64,000 nt of DNA from REEB48 sp964355085 (GCA_964355085.1 CAYHBW010000002.1:4622-68621); one strand, 5' to 3'. Numbered from the stretch's first letter, positions 7,895 to 16,995 are shown. The notes: a model not told the origin generated them from the letters alone. Made by a program: numbers and translations.

Positions 7895-8392
7895 ATGAAA
7901 AAACACATTATTAAAATATTTGAGGATGTGCGAGATATCCCATATCGGTTGAGATTCAGCGCGGATGATAATGATTTCAGTTGCGATGGCAAGCACAGGA
8001 GACTTGCAGAACTGCTTATTCCGCTTGGCTATGAAGTTCGTCCCAGAACCTGTCTGTATAAATGGGAATCAATGCCGATTCCGCAAAGTATTTTAAAACT
8101 TGATCCTGCAGAATTTTATTTGCACCGCTTTCTAGAGATTTTAATTGGAGATAGGTGGGTAAGGATTGATGTAACTTGGGATAGGGCGCTCGGAAGGATA
8201 TTTCCGGTTAACGAATGGGATGGTAAATCGGATACTGCCATCGGCGTGCCTTATGTAGGAAATATTTTTTCTCCGGAGGATTCTGAATTTCCTGAATTTG
8301 ATAAGGAAAAAGTGGATGCCAACCTTAAAAAACGGAAAATATTCCATGAAGCATTCAATTCTTGGCTGGATGAAATCAGGAAGCAAAAATGA
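7895..8392 (+). CDS. Transglutaminase-like protein
   Basis: 165 residues. The order Cys30 ('DFSCDGKHRRLAELL'), His77 ('YLHRFLEILIGDRWVRIDVTWD') and Asp92 matches the Cys-His-Asp triad of the transglutaminase/papain-like fold, including the 'H..LEI..G..WV.IDVTWD' signature strand. There is no signal peptide or membrane helix, so it should act in the cytoplasm, as a protease, amidase or crosslinking enzyme; the substrate is unknown. A TATAGT at 7879-7884 lies just behind the upstream terminator, giving a leader of only a few bases. Confidence is good for the fold, low for the reaction. Confidence 0.7.
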   Translation: MKKHIIKIFEDVRDIPYRLRFSADDNDFSCDGKHRRLAELLIPLGYEVRPRTCLYKWESMPIPQSILKLDPAEFYLHRFLEILIGDRWVRIDVTWDRALGRIFPVNEWDGKSDTAIGVPYVGNIFSPEDSEFPEFDKEKVDANLKKRKIFHEAFNSWLDEIRKQK

Positions 8393-8443
8393 AATTTAAA
8401 AAAATTCTCTTTTTTAGTGGTTTTTTCGCTCAATTTTTCCTGC

Positions 8444-8449
8444 TATAAT
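8444..8449 (+). promoter_or_regulatory. -10 hexamer TATAAT upstream of ybeY
   Basis: Perfect TATAAT (TGC precedes it) ending 6 bases before ATG 8456; predicts a leaderless transcript and excludes the upstream in-frame start at 8417. Confidence 0.65.
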
Positions 8450-8455
8450 TCCATT

Positions 8456-8866
8456 ATGGTAAAAGAAATCCGCATCGAAGTGTTGGGAAAATCCTTATAT
8501 GCATATAAGCCGATTTTGGCTAAGCGCGGTAAGAAGCTCGCGGAAATTTTGAAGCTGAAAAAGCCGATCGATCTGTTTTTGATCGATTCGGAAACCATGC
8601 GGAAGCTGAACCGTAAGTATCGGAAGAAAAACAAGGCGACCAACGTGCTTTCTTTCGCTACCCCGTTGAATTTTCCATCCGACAGCTTGGGCGAGGTCTA
8701 TCTGGACCCAAAATATATAGAAAAAAAGGATGAAAACCTCACTTATATGATGGTACATGGAGTTTTACACATCTTGGGCTATGACCATGTACGCACGCGT
8801 GATAGAATAGTAATGGAGCGGAAAGAGGCCGCATTGATTTCCAAGATTTCCAGAACTGGCCGATAA
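8456..8866 (+). CDS. ybeY: rRNA maturation endoribonuclease YbeY
   Basis: 136 residues. Zinc-dependent RNase acting in 16S rRNA 3' maturation and ribosome quality control. The signature 'HGVLHILGYDH' with three zinc-binding His is complete, preceded by 'NRKYRKKNKATNVLSFA' and 'LGEVYLDP', all family hallmarks. It starts a short unit with ftsA (25-base gap). A start at 8417 would include the -10 inside the gene. Confidence 0.93.
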   Translation: MVKEIRIEVLGKSLYAYKPILAKRGKKLAEILKLKKPIDLFLIDSETMRKLNRKYRKKNKATNVLSFATPLNFPSDSLGEVYLDPKYIEKKDENLTYMMVHGVLHILGYDHVRTRDRIVMERKEAALISKISRTGR

Positions 8867-8890
8867 CCGGCGAGTTCATTTTCTATTTTA

Positions 8891-10126
8891 ATGGCGAATA
8901 ATTTCATCACAGGTTTGGACATAGGATCGAGCAGTCTGAAGGCTGCGATTGCCGAAGTAAAAAAAGACGGCCAATTGTCATTGGTAAAGCTGATCAAAAC
9001 CTCTTCCGAAGGGATGCGGAAGGGGAATATTGACGATCTTTCGGAGATGACGCGTTCGCTGAATATGATGTTCGGAGAAGTTAAAAAGGTTTCCAGGAAC
9101 GCCCTTAAGAATATTTATGTGAATGTCGGGGGGGCGGATATCCATATCCAGTCTTCTCGGGGAATCGTGGCGGTTTCAAGGGCTGACAGCGAAATAAACC
9201 AGGATGATATAGACAGGGCGATGCAGGCCTCGCAGGCGATAAATCTCTTGCCGAACCGGATGGTTCTGCATTCGATCGTGCGCGAGTATATCGTTGACGG
9301 TGTAGGGGATATCCGCGATCCGCTTGGGATGATCGGGAACCGCCTGGAAGTGAACAGTCTTATAATCGATGCGTTCGGACTGGATGTTAAAAATCTTACC
9401 AAGTGTCTCGAGATGGCCGGCGCGACTGTCGGCGGCCTTGTTTTCTCCCCATTGGCTGCCGCCAGGGCCGCTCTTTCAAAGAATCATAAAGAGCTCGGAG
9501 TGGCTTTGGTGGATATCGGATTCGGCACGACCAGTCTCTGCGTTTATGAAGAAAATAAACTTGTGCATTGCGCTATTTTTCCGATCGGTTCAGGGAACAT
9601 CACCAATGATCTTGCGATAGGCCTGAAGACTTCCATCGATGCCGCCGAAGTGGTCAAGCTGACTTTCGGAACCGCCTCGATGAAAGGCGTTTCCGGCAGG
9701 GAGCAGATCGATCTCAAAAAAATCGATCCTCATTCCAGAAACAGCGTGTCCAGGAGGGCGGTCGTGGATATCATCGAAGTCCGTCTTGCTGAAATTTTTG
9801 AATTTGTTAATAATGAACTTAAGCTAATCGGGCGTTCCGGGAGGCTGCCTGTCGGATCAGTGTTGGTCGGCGGTGGATCGAAGCTGCCGGGTATCATTGA
9901 TTTCGCAAAAGACGAACTGAAGCTTCCCGCCCAGATTGGAATTTTCGACGCTTCTTCGCTGGAAATTCCGAGCGGGGAAATGAGTCTTCAGGTCGAGGAT
10001 CCTGAATTCATTTGCGCGTTAGGACTTCTTATGCAGGCCCGTGATAAGATTTATAGAGGCGGCGGGTCTGGGGGACCTGATCTGACCGGATGGTTCTCGA
10101 AAATTTTCAAATATCTATTACCTTAA
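8891..10126 (+). CDS. ftsA: Cell division protein FtsA
   Basis: 411 residues, normal length. Actin-fold ATPase that tethers FtsZ to the membrane. N-terminal 'ITGLDIGSSSLKAAIAEV' (phosphate 1), the SHS2/1C insertion around residues 80-160 ('NVGGADIHIQSSRG', 'VHSIVREYIVDG'-like), 'ALVDIGFGTTSLCVY' (phosphate 2) near residue 205, and 'VGSVLVGGGSKLPGI' (adenosine motif) near residue 320. It ends with 'GWFSKIFKYLLP', an amphipathic helix that fits the FtsA membrane-targeting sequence. Four bases before ftsZ, the classic order. Confidence 0.93.
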   Translation: MANNFITGLDIGSSSLKAAIAEVKKDGQLSLVKLIKTSSEGMRKGNIDDLSEMTRSLNMMFGEVKKVSRNALKNIYVNVGGADIHIQSSRGIVAVSRADSEINQDDIDRAMQASQAINLLPNRMVLHSIVREYIVDGVGDIRDPLGMIGNRLEVNSLIIDAFGLDVKNLTKCLEMAGATVGGLVFSPLAAARAALSKNHKELGVALVDIGFGTTSLCVYEENKLVHCAIFPIGSGNITNDLAIGLKTSIDAAEVVKLTFGTASMKGVSGREQIDLKKIDPHSRNSVSRRAVVDIIEVRLAEIFEFVNNELKLIGRSGRLPVGSVLVGGGSKLPGIIDFAKDELKLPAQIGIFDASSLEIPSGEMSLQVEDPEFICALGLLMQARDKIYRGGGSGGPDLTGWFSKIFKYLLP

Positions 10127-10130
10127 TCAA

Positions 10131-11300
10131 ATGAATAAAAATACGGAATTGAAGCATGAGATGGCTAAAATCAAGGTTGTCGGCGTCGGCGGAGGCGGCG
10201 GCAATGCGGTTTCGCGCATGCGCAAAGACCTTTTCAAGGGCGTTGATTTTGTGGCCATAAATACGGATACGCAGGATCTGGAGCTTTGCAGGGCGGATGT
10301 TAAAATTCATATCGGCAAAAATCTCACGAAGGGTCTCGGGACAGGAATGAATCCGGAACTCGGACGCCAGTCCGCCGAAGAAACCCGTTCGGAAATTTTC
10401 GAGGCGTTGAAGGGCGCCGATCTGGTTTTCGTGACCGCCGGTCTCGGCGGGGGAACCGGCAGCGGCGCATCATCGGTTGTTGCGGAAGTAGCTAAAGAAA
10501 TGGGCGCTTTGACTATTGCGGTTGTCACGAAACCTTTCACTTTTGAAGGAGCCCAGCGTTCCCGTATCGCGCAGGATGCCCTGGCGCGCCTTAAAGATAA
10601 GGTTGATACGATGATCGTGATTCCGAATGACCGGATTTTCTCGGTAATCGAGAAAGACACCACCCTCGTTAAAGCTTTTGAAATAGTGGACGACATTTTA
10701 AAATACTCAATCCAGGGAATCGCAGAATTGATAGCCATGCCGGGAATCATCAATGTTGATTTCGCCGATGTGAAGGCGATCATGGAAAATGCCGGTTCGG
10801 CGCTTGTCGGCATCGGTTTGGGATCAGGACAGGATCGGGCTATGGCCGCGGTTACCCAGGCGGTCAATTCTCCGCTTTTGGAAGTTTCCATTGAAGGCGC
10901 CAAAGGCGTGCTTTTCGGAGTTTCCGGAACTAAGGATTTGAAGATGAGCGAGATAAATGAAATTGCGAAGACTATTTCTGATGCCGTTGATCCGACCGCG
11001 AAAATTATTTTCGGCGCTTATCACGATAAAAATATGAAGTCCGGCACTTTGAAGGTGACGATAGTCGCCACCGGTTTTTCCGGCACGCCTAATTTTCAGA
11101 AGACCACCACCGCGTCATTATCCAGTTTATTCAACGCTCCGGCCGAGAAAAAGACCGATCACGGCGCAGTATTCGAACGGGAAGAGAAAGAACTTCAAAA
11201 AATAGAAAAGGACGAGGCGCGCCAGGCCCGTCAAAATCCGGAAAAGCCCAAGAAAGATATCTGGGATATCCCGGCATTCATGAGAAAAAAGAAGAAATAA
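10131..11300 (+). CDS. ftsZ: Cell division protein FtsZ
   Basis: 389 residues. Tubulin-like GTPase forming the division ring. 'VVGVGGGGGNAVSRM' at residues 17-31, tubulin signature 'GLGGGTGSGASSVVAEV' near residue 107, synergy-loop 'NVDFADVKAIMENAG'. After the C-terminal domain a charged linker of about 45 residues leads to 'KKDIWDIPAFMRKKKK', the conserved peptide that binds FtsA, with an unusually basic tail. Translated together with ftsA and followed after 4 bases by a small gene. Confidence 0.96.
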   Translation: MNKNTELKHEMAKIKVVGVGGGGGNAVSRMRKDLFKGVDFVAINTDTQDLELCRADVKIHIGKNLTKGLGTGMNPELGRQSAEETRSEIFEALKGADLVFVTAGLGGGTGSGASSVVAEVAKEMGALTIAVVTKPFTFEGAQRSRIAQDALARLKDKVDTMIVIPNDRIFSVIEKDTTLVKAFEIVDDILKYSIQGIAELIAMPGIINVDFADVKAIMENAGSALVGIGLGSGQDRAMAAVTQAVNSPLLEVSIEGAKGVLFGVSGTKDLKMSEINEIAKTISDAVDPTAKIIFGAYHDKNMKSGTLKVTIVATGFSGTPNFQKTTTASLSSLFNAPAEKKTDHGAVFEREEKELQKIEKDEARQARQNPEKPKKDIWDIPAFMRKKKK

Positions 11301-11304
11301 ATTT

Positions 11305-11598
11305 ATGATTGAGAAATTGCCGAGAAATTTAAAATCAGGATCTGCCGATAGAGAGAAAAAATTTGAGGAAGCAGCGGGAATCGCCCGATATGCAGATTCT
11401 GTTTTGCCTGTTGGTTCAGATTATGAATTGTCCGAGGAGCACCGGCTGGAACTTAAAAAAACACTTGAAAACATCAGGAGTAATCGACTTGATGCCGTAA
11501 GCAGATTCCCGGAATCCGTAGATGAAAAAAAGATTTCCGATAAGTTGGCGGTTAAATTGTCCGAATTCACCGTTGGTTCCGATAGGACGAATGGGTAA
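11305..11598 (+). CDS. Small hydrophilic protein downstream of ftsZ
   Basis: 97 residues, not recognised. It starts four bases after the ftsZ stop and ends before a strong terminator, so it belongs to the division operon. Mostly charged and predicted helical, with no cysteines, no membrane helix and no signal peptide. Position suggests a division accessory role, but nothing in the sequence shows it. Confidence 0.6.
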   Translation: MIEKLPRNLKSGSADREKKFEEAAGIARYADSVLPVGSDYELSEEHRLELKKTLENIRSNRLDAVSRFPESVDEKKISDKLAVKLSEFTVGSDRTNG

Positions 11599-11621
11599 GT
11601 GGATGAATAATAGATAGAAGG

Positions 11622-11653
11622 AATAATCCTCCGGACGGAGGATTATTTTTTTA
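11622..11653 (+). terminator. Terminator of the ftsAZ unit
   Basis: AATAATCCTCCG and CGGAGGATTATT form a perfect 12-bp stem around GA, followed by TTTTT. Confidence 0.92.
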
Positions 11654-11715
11654 TCCACCATTTTTTATTTTCCAGCTATTGATTTTTCAGTGCGGTGTCG
11701 TTCTCTTTATCCACA
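11651..11715 (+). promoter_or_regulatory. Two DnaA-box-like sites upstream of nrdJ
   Basis: TTATCCACA at 11707-11715 equals the consensus DnaA box; TTATCCACC at 11651-11659 differs at one base and has the same orientation, 56 bases upstream. They lie ahead of the likely -10 TAGAAT (11746-11751) of the ribonucleotide reductase gene. DnaA control of nrd genes is known in E. coli; here it is inference from the sites. Two boxes alone are not enough to call an origin. Confidence 0.4.
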
Positions 11716-11745
11716 GTTTAATTTTGTCCCGCAGGCCTTTTTACT

Positions 11746-11823
11746 TAGAATGAAAGTAAATCAATCCCGATTTTATTCCGGGATTCCGGTTCCGGCGCCG
11801 GAAAAAATAAAATTAAAAAAAAT
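11746..11823 (+). promoter_or_regulatory. nrdJ promoter and structured leader
   Basis: TAGAAT at 11746-11751 is a candidate -10. The leader then contains two hairpins: AATCCCG (11763-11769) with CGGGATT (11779-11785), and the perfect 14-base palindrome TTCCGGCGCCGGAA (11790-11803), followed by an A-rich stretch up to the ATG. No cobalamin-riboswitch core is visible although the enzyme needs the cofactor. Confidence 0.4.
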
Positions 11824-14073
11824 ATGGGTGCATTCCAGACAGTTCGCAAGCGCAATGGTTGGTTGGTTCCGTTTGATTTCATGAGGATAGTCAATGCCGT
11901 TGCCAAGGCCCTGGAAGTCACCCGGGAGGGAAGTTTGGAAGATGCGCAGAAGATCGCCGACAGCGTCGTTAAAGAGTTGAGGAAAAAGCATCAGCCGAAC
12001 TACATATTGAGCATAGAAGAGATCCAGGACGAGGTCGAGGAACAGCTGATCCTCGCCGATTTTTCCAAGACCGCAAAGGCGTATATCTTATACCGTCAGG
12101 AGCGCTCCAGATTGCGGGAAGCTTCCAGGCAGGTTCCGGAACACGTGAAGAAACTTGCCGAAGAAAGCAAGAAATATTTCAAGAATCCGCTTTCGGAATT
12201 CATCTATTACCGGACTTATTCCCGCTGGATAGAAACCGAGGACAGGCGCGAGACCTGGATTGAAACAGTGAATCGTTATATGGATTTCATGAAGGAGAAT
12301 CTCGGCGACAAGCTTTCGGCGAAAGAATACGGGGAACTGCGTGACGGGATCCTCAAGCAGGAAGCGATGCCGTCGATGCGTCTTTTATGGAGCGCCGGGA
12401 GCGCCGCGCGCAAGACCAACGTTGCCGGTTATAACTGTTCCTATGTCGCTCCGACCAAGCTTCGGGATTTTTCCGAAATAATGTATATCCTGATGTGCGG
12501 AGCCGGGGTGGGTTTTTCCGTGGAACAGCAGACAGTCCAGCAGCTTCCGCAGATCAAGCCGCAGACCGGGAAGAAACTCCCGACTCATATCATAAAAGAC
12601 AGCAAGGAAGGATGGGCTGACGCTTTGAATCTCGGCTTGGAGACTTGGTATGGAGGGAAGGACATTGATTTTGATTTTTCCGAGCTTCGTCCGGCCGGGG
12701 CCCGCTTGCTCACTATGGGAGGAAAAAGTTCCGGTCCGGCGCCTCTCCGGGCGGTTTTGATCTTCGCCCGCTCCAAGATCCTGGCCAATCAGAGCCGCCG
12801 TCTGAAGCCGATCGACGTCCATGATCTTGTCTGCAAGATAGGGGAAGTCGTCGTCATGGGAGGCGTGCGCAGGAGCGCTTTGATTTCTCTTTCAGATCTG
12901 GATGATCAAGATATGCGGGATGCCAAAAAAGGCCAGTTCTATCTGAATGAGCCGCAGCGAAGCATGGCCAATAATTCCACTGTTTACAGCCAAAAGCCCA
13001 GCGGAAGCGTGTTTTTGGATGAATGGATAGCGCTTGCCAAAAGCGGTACCGGCGAGCGGGGAATATTCAACCGCGGCAGTCTGGAAAAGCAGGTTCCCAA
13101 GCGCCGCTGGAAGCTGTTCGGAAAGAAATCCATGACGACCGGATCCAATCCTTGCGGAGAAATCATCCTGCGCTCAAAGGAATTCTGCAACCTTTCTGAA
13201 GTCGTCGCCCGTCCGAATGACACTGAAGCGACTCTGATGGAGAAGGTAAGATTGGCGGCGATTCTCGGCACTTATCAGTCGACTCTCACTAATTTTCCGT
13301 ATCTTTCAAAAGAATGGAAACAGAACTGCGAAGAAGAGCGGCTTCTCGGCGTATCCATCACCGGCCAGTGGGATTGTCCGGCGCTTCATAAAGACGACGG
13401 AAAGCTTTTCAAGAAGCTCCGCGATGAGGCGATCGAAACAAATAAAGAATACGCCAGGAGATTCGGAGTCAATGCTTCCGCGTCCGTCACCTGCGTAAAG
13501 CCGTCCGGAACTGTCTCTCAATTGGTGGACGCTTCTTCCGGATTGCATACCCGCCATGCGCAATATTATATCCGCCGCGTCCGCATAGCCGCGACTGACA
13601 GCTTGTTCAGGATGCTCCGCGATCAGAAAGTGCATGTTTATCCGGAGGTGGGGCAGGAAGCCAATCCGACTACTTATGTCCTGGAATTTCCGGTCAAAGC
13701 ATCTTCCAAGGCGGTATTTCGCAACGATCTGACGGCTCTCCAGCAACTTGAATATTGGCAGAAAGTGAAGGAAAATTTCACCGAGCATAATCCGTCGATT
13801 ACGGTTTCCGTAGGAAATGACGAATGGATTCTTGTCGCCAATTGGCTTTATGAGCGCTGGGATATGATCGGCGGACTTTCTTTCCTTCCGCGTGAGGAGC
13901 ATGTTTATGAGTTGGCGCCTTATGAGGAGATAACAAAAGGCCGGTACGATGAGATGATGAGCCAGTTTCCGGATATAGATTTTTCCCAGATTCTGCTTTA
14001 TGAAAAGGACGATGAGACGCAGGGAGCGAAGGAGCTGGCCTGTGTCGGCGGAGTCTGTGAAATACAGTTTTAA
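11824..14073 (+). CDS. nrdJ: Adenosylcobalamin-dependent ribonucleoside-triphosphate reductase (class II, monomeric)
   Basis: 749 residues, close to the 739 of the Lactobacillus leichmannii enzyme. Reduces NTPs to dNTPs with a radical generated from vitamin B12 coenzyme. An ATP-cone-like segment opens the protein ('TVRKRNGWLVPFDFMRIVNA'). Key cysteines are in place: Cys205 in 'YNCSYVAP', Cys444 in 'SNPCGEI' (radical site), Cys455 in 'EFCNLSEV', exactly 11 residues later as in the Lactobacillus protein, and the C-terminal redox pair in 'ELACVGGVCEI'. No cobalamin synthesis genes are in the window, so the cofactor is presumably salvaged. It shares a terminator with the convergent PAS gene. Confidence 0.93.
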   Translation: MGAFQTVRKRNGWLVPFDFMRIVNAVAKALEVTREGSLEDAQKIADSVVKELRKKHQPNYILSIEEIQDEVEEQLILADFSKTAKAYILYRQERSRLREASRQVPEHVKKLAEESKKYFKNPLSEFIYYRTYSRWIETEDRRETWIETVNRYMDFMKENLGDKLSAKEYGELRDGILKQEAMPSMRLLWSAGSAARKTNVAGYNCSYVAPTKLRDFSEIMYILMCGAGVGFSVEQQTVQQLPQIKPQTGKKLPTHIIKDSKEGWADALNLGLETWYGGKDIDFDFSELRPAGARLLTMGGKSSGPAPLRAVLIFARSKILANQSRRLKPIDVHDLVCKIGEVVVMGGVRRSALISLSDLDDQDMRDAKKGQFYLNEPQRSMANNSTVYSQKPSGSVFLDEWIALAKSGTGERGIFNRGSLEKQVPKRRWKLFGKKSMTTGSNPCGEIILRSKEFCNLSEVVARPNDTEATLMEKVRLAAILGTYQSTLTNFPYLSKEWKQNCEEERLLGVSITGQWDCPALHKDDGKLFKKLRDEAIETNKEYARRFGVNASASVTCVKPSGTVSQLVDASSGLHTRHAQYYIRRVRIAATDSLFRMLRDQKVHVYPEVGQEANPTTYVLEFPVKASSKAVFRNDLTALQQLEYWQKVKENFTEHNPSITVSVGNDEWILVANWLYERWDMIGGLSFLPREEHVYELAPYEEITKGRYDEMMSQFPDIDFSQILLYEKDDETQGAKELACVGGVCEIQF

Positions 14074-14097
14074 AAAATCCCCCTTAGGGGGATTTTT
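14073..14097. terminator. Bidirectional terminator between nrdJ and a PAS gene
   Basis: AAAAATCCCCC and GGGGGATTTTT form an 11-bp stem with loop TTA. The loop holds the stop codon (TAA on the minus strand, 14084-14086) of the convergent gene, so the hairpin works in both directions. Confidence 0.9.
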
Positions 14098-15016
14098 CAT
14101 GGGCAGATTGCTGTTTTTTGAGTCTTTCTATCTCTTTTTTGAGCTCAATCATTTTTAGCTCCCGGCCGATCATCAGCTTATTCATCGTTTCAATCTCTCT
14201 TATGCGGATGCTCTCCTGACTCCCGGCCTTTTTCTCATCAGTTATGTCTTGAGAGATGAAAAGCACCAGCTCCACTTCGCCGCTTTCATTACGAACCGGC
14301 GCTATTTTTGATCTGCACCATGATCCCTTGGATGTCCCGACTGCGTGCTCCATGGTGAATTCTACTCCGTCCTTGTTCTCAAGCGCTTCGGCGAATTTTT
14401 CTTTGACAATCGCATGGTATTTTTTGTCGATGCATTCCATATACTCCCAATTTTTTATTTCTAAATCGGTTTTTTCGGTAAGGAAATGCTCCTCTTTTCC
14501 GGCTTTGTTTACGGAGAGCAGGTTGCCTTCTTTATCGAACCATTTGATGCAAAGCGGAGTGGCATCCAAAAGGAGTTTGAACATCCTCCTCTCTCTTTTG
14601 AGACTCAATTCCGCCTTGGTGTATTCGGTGAAGTCCAGCGAGCACATTATTACATACTCGGTCCCGCCGTCGGAATTTTTCAGCGGCGAGGCGGCGCTGA
14701 AGCACCATTGCTGTCTGGAAGTTCCGGAAACATGCCCGAATTCGGCGTATCTGGTTTCCCCGGAGAAAGCCGCCTCGGCCGCGTCCTTTATTTTTCCCCT
14801 GTCTCCTTCTGCGATTGTTGAAAAATAATCAAACGAATCAAATTGTTCCTGTCTGGTGATTTTATGCTCCTGCGCGCCCCAGTTGTTTATGAAAACGAGG
14901 CGGAGCTTCCTGTCGAATACTTTGATGCAAATCGGCGCGGACACGAGGATGCTTTCCATCATCGCGCCGTGGTTTTCAGAGAATTCTTTTTTTGAAAAAT
15001 ATCCCGGTTTTTCCAT
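14084..15016 (-). CDS. Orphan double-PAS protein with coiled-coil tail
   Basis: 310 residues, soluble. Two PAS domains (about residues 20-130 and 140-262), each opening with 'ILVSAPICIKVFDRKLRLVF'- or 'LLDATPLCIKWFDKEG'-type helices and closing with 'VIMCSLDFTEYTKAE' and 'LVLFISQDITDEKKA'. No kinase, GGDEF, HTH or other output domain follows. It ends in a helical tail 'NKLMIGRELKMIELKKEI' that recurs almost unchanged in two other PAS proteins of this window. It may sense a ligand or redox state and signal by pairing with a partner through the tail (inference). The stop lies in the loop of the shared terminator. Confidence 0.8.
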   Translation of the reverse strand: MEKPGYFSKKEFSENHGAMMESILVSAPICIKVFDRKLRLVFINNWGAQEHKITRQEQFDSFDYFSTIAEGDRGKIKDAAEAAFSGETRYAEFGHVSGTSRQQWCFSAASPLKNSDGGTEYVIMCSLDFTEYTKAELSLKRERRMFKLLLDATPLCIKWFDKEGNLLSVNKAGKEEHFLTEKTDLEIKNWEYMECIDKKYHAIVKEKFAEALENKDGVEFTMEHAVGTSKGSWCRSKIAPVRNESGEVELVLFISQDITDEKKAGSQESIRIREIETMNKLMIGRELKMIELKKEIERLKKQQSAHEKSP

Positions 15017-15055
15017 CTGTTAATTATAGCAGATGTGGCGGCTTTGATAATTCGC

Positions 15056-15559
15056 TTAATTTATTTCAATCACGACGTATTCCCGTATTCCGTTTTTTGT
15101 TTTGACGTAGGCGGTTTCCCCGATTTTTTTCCCGATGATGCTCTTGCCGAGAGGGGATTCGTTGGAAATTCTTCCATTCGTCGGATCGGATTCCTGGGAT
15201 CCGAGGATCCTGTAGGTTTTTTCGGAATTGTCGGACCGCAGCCGGACGACCGATCCAATCTGCGCGGTTCCGGATTTTTTCTGATCGGCTTTTATCACTA
15301 CGGTCCGCTTAATTTGGTTCTCCGTGCTTAAAATCTGCCAGTGCGTCCGGCGGAGGGCGGATTTGACCTCTTTATATTCGGCATTATCCGACCGGTCTCC
15401 GTAAGCCGCTGTCCTCTGGGTTTCGGCGATCAGCTCCGGCAGGGATTTTTTCAGCCGTTCCAATTTCTGCTTCAGTCGGTCGAATCCTTCCTGCGTCAGA
15501 TAGATCAGGCTATCGTCGTATTTTTTCAGTTTTTCATGCCTTCTGGTCGGTAATCGCAT
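15056..15559 (-). CDS. greA: Transcription elongation factor GreA/GreB family
   Basis: 167 residues. Stimulates RNA cleavage by stalled RNA polymerase. The N-terminal coiled coil carries 'YLTQEGFDRLKQKLERLK' and the acidic tip 'GDRSDNAEYKEVK'; the C-terminal globular domain shows 'QIGSVVRLRS' and 'ISNESPLGKSIIGKKIGE'. About 15 extra basic residues precede the usual start. A GreB assignment cannot be excluded from sequence alone. Confidence 0.92.
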   Translation of the reverse strand: MRLPTRRHEKLKKYDDSLIYLTQEGFDRLKQKLERLKKSLPELIAETQRTAAYGDRSDNAEYKEVKSALRRTHWQILSTENQIKRTVVIKADQKKSGTAQIGSVVRLRSDNSEKTYRILGSQESDPTNGRISNESPLGKSIIGKKIGETAYVKTKNGIREYVVIEIN

Positions 15560-15653
15560 ATTTATTCAGACTTTAATCATCGCATATTCTGCGGGCGCCT
15601 TTCAATCCGGCGGATGCGGAGAATCATGACCGCCGATTTGCTATCATTATAGT

Positions 15654-16931
15654 ATGAATATCCCGTTCGTCATTTTGTGCCTTACGACGTTGTTTTTCTG
15701 GTTTTTGGTCATATATCTGCATCAGCAGAAATACCGGATAACCATCATACCTCTCTACGCGTATATCGCGGTTCTGACCGTTCTGATGCATAATTTTACG
15801 GATCTCGATTTCGCCATAGTGATGGGTCGGTGGTTTTTTCTGATATCTTCTTTTTCCCTTTTTACGACCCTGATGTTCGGAACGCTTTTTCTGTATCTTT
15901 TCGAAGGCCCGCGTGCCGGCCGGGTGGCGCTTGGCGTGATACTTTTCTCCTCTCTTTTTTATATCGCAACGGTTTACTTCCTCGGTTTCCAGGTTGATAC
16001 GACCAGATGGGTTCAATTCAGCGCCGAGCAGGGGACGTATTATTTCTGGTCAATTCTTGCCATAGTTCTGGACGTGCTTTTTTTGGCGGTATTTTGGGAG
16101 CTGCTGTCTAAAATAAGCAGGTTGAACCTTACGGTCCGGGTGTTCCTTGTTGTATTCGGCGTTTTTGCTTTGGATTCGTTTATTTTTACGACCGGGGCTT
16201 TCGCCGGAACGGAATTCTATGCGGCGATTCTTAGCGGCAATCTCATGATTAGATTCATTTTGTCGTTATTCGGAGCGCCGATAATGGCCCACTTCATGAG
16301 GGCTGAAGGATTTACGGAGGCCACACGGCAAAAACCCAAGAAATTCTGGGAAATCATGAATTTTCGTTCGGATCTGGAAATCAAGATATTGAGTCTTGAA
16401 GAGACGATTGTCAGCAATAAAATTCTTGAGGAAAAACTTAAGGATATCACCGAGACGTATGAACTGGCGATCGCCGGGGCGGGAGCCGGAATATGGGATT
16501 TGGATGTTTCCGGGAACCGCATGAAATTTTCACCGAAACTTTACCAGCTTCTTGGATATGAGCCGGGCGAACTCGACACTGATTTTGATTTTTTGAAATC
16601 TTCGCTTCTTAATTCCGATGAGAGCGATCAGGTTCTTTCGCTTGTTGAGAAAAGACTTGCCGACGGAAAACCGCTTGAGGCGGAGTGCCGTTTGAAAACA
16701 AAGTCCGGTCAGTACCGCTGGTTTTTGGCCAATGGGATTACCAAATTCGATAAACGAGGGAAGCCGGTCAGGATGGTCGGGTCTATAATCGATATCAGCA
16801 ACAAAAAAGATTCCGAGCTCAAACTTAAGGAGAAGATGGATGAACTGACGAAATTCAATGAAGTCATGCTCGGAAGGGAGCTGAAAATGATCGAGCTTAA
16901 GAAGGAAATAGATAATCTGAAAAACTCCTGA
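15654..16931 (+). CDS. Multi-pass membrane PAS sensor with coiled-coil tail, no output domain
   Basis: 425 residues. About seven hydrophobic helices fill residues 1-220, comparable with the N-terminal membrane modules of sensor kinases; a linker helix and one PAS domain follow (about 265-385: 'GAGIWDLDVSGNRMKFSP', 'LYQLLGYEPGEL', 'RWFLANGITKFDKRG', 'MVGSIIDISNKKD'). It ends with 'NEVMLGRELKMIELKKEI', the same tail as in the genes at 14084-15016 and 19329-20576. No histidine kinase domain is present, so signalling must pass through partner proteins (inference). A TATCAT at 15642-15647 ends 6 bases before the ATG. Confidence 0.8.
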   Translation: MNIPFVILCLTTLFFWFLVIYLHQQKYRITIIPLYAYIAVLTVLMHNFTDLDFAIVMGRWFFLISSFSLFTTLMFGTLFLYLFEGPRAGRVALGVILFSSLFYIATVYFLGFQVDTTRWVQFSAEQGTYYFWSILAIVLDVLFLAVFWELLSKISRLNLTVRVFLVVFGVFALDSFIFTTGAFAGTEFYAAILSGNLMIRFILSLFGAPIMAHFMRAEGFTEATRQKPKKFWEIMNFRSDLEIKILSLEETIVSNKILEEKLKDITETYELAIAGAGAGIWDLDVSGNRMKFSPKLYQLLGYEPGELDTDFDFLKSSLLNSDESDQVLSLVEKRLADGKPLEAECRLKTKSGQYRWFLANGITKFDKRGKPVRMVGSIIDISNKKDSELKLKEKMDELTKFNEVMLGRELKMIELKKEIDNLKNS

Positions 16932-16995
16932 ATTTCCGGTGGTGCTGGAATTAAAACCCGGCAGTTTTCAATCCTCAATTTCATCTAGGTTTTCA

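Noticed and set aside
11651..11715. Replication origin
   Set aside because: Only two DnaA boxes and no dnaA or dnaN nearby; too little for an origin.
11599..11823. Cobalamin riboswitch before nrdJ
   Set aside because: Looked for because of B12 dependence; no recognisable B12-box or matching helices, only two simple hairpins.
13306..14100. 264-codon frame opposite nrdJ
   Set aside because: Mirror of the reductase coding sequence, no family features.
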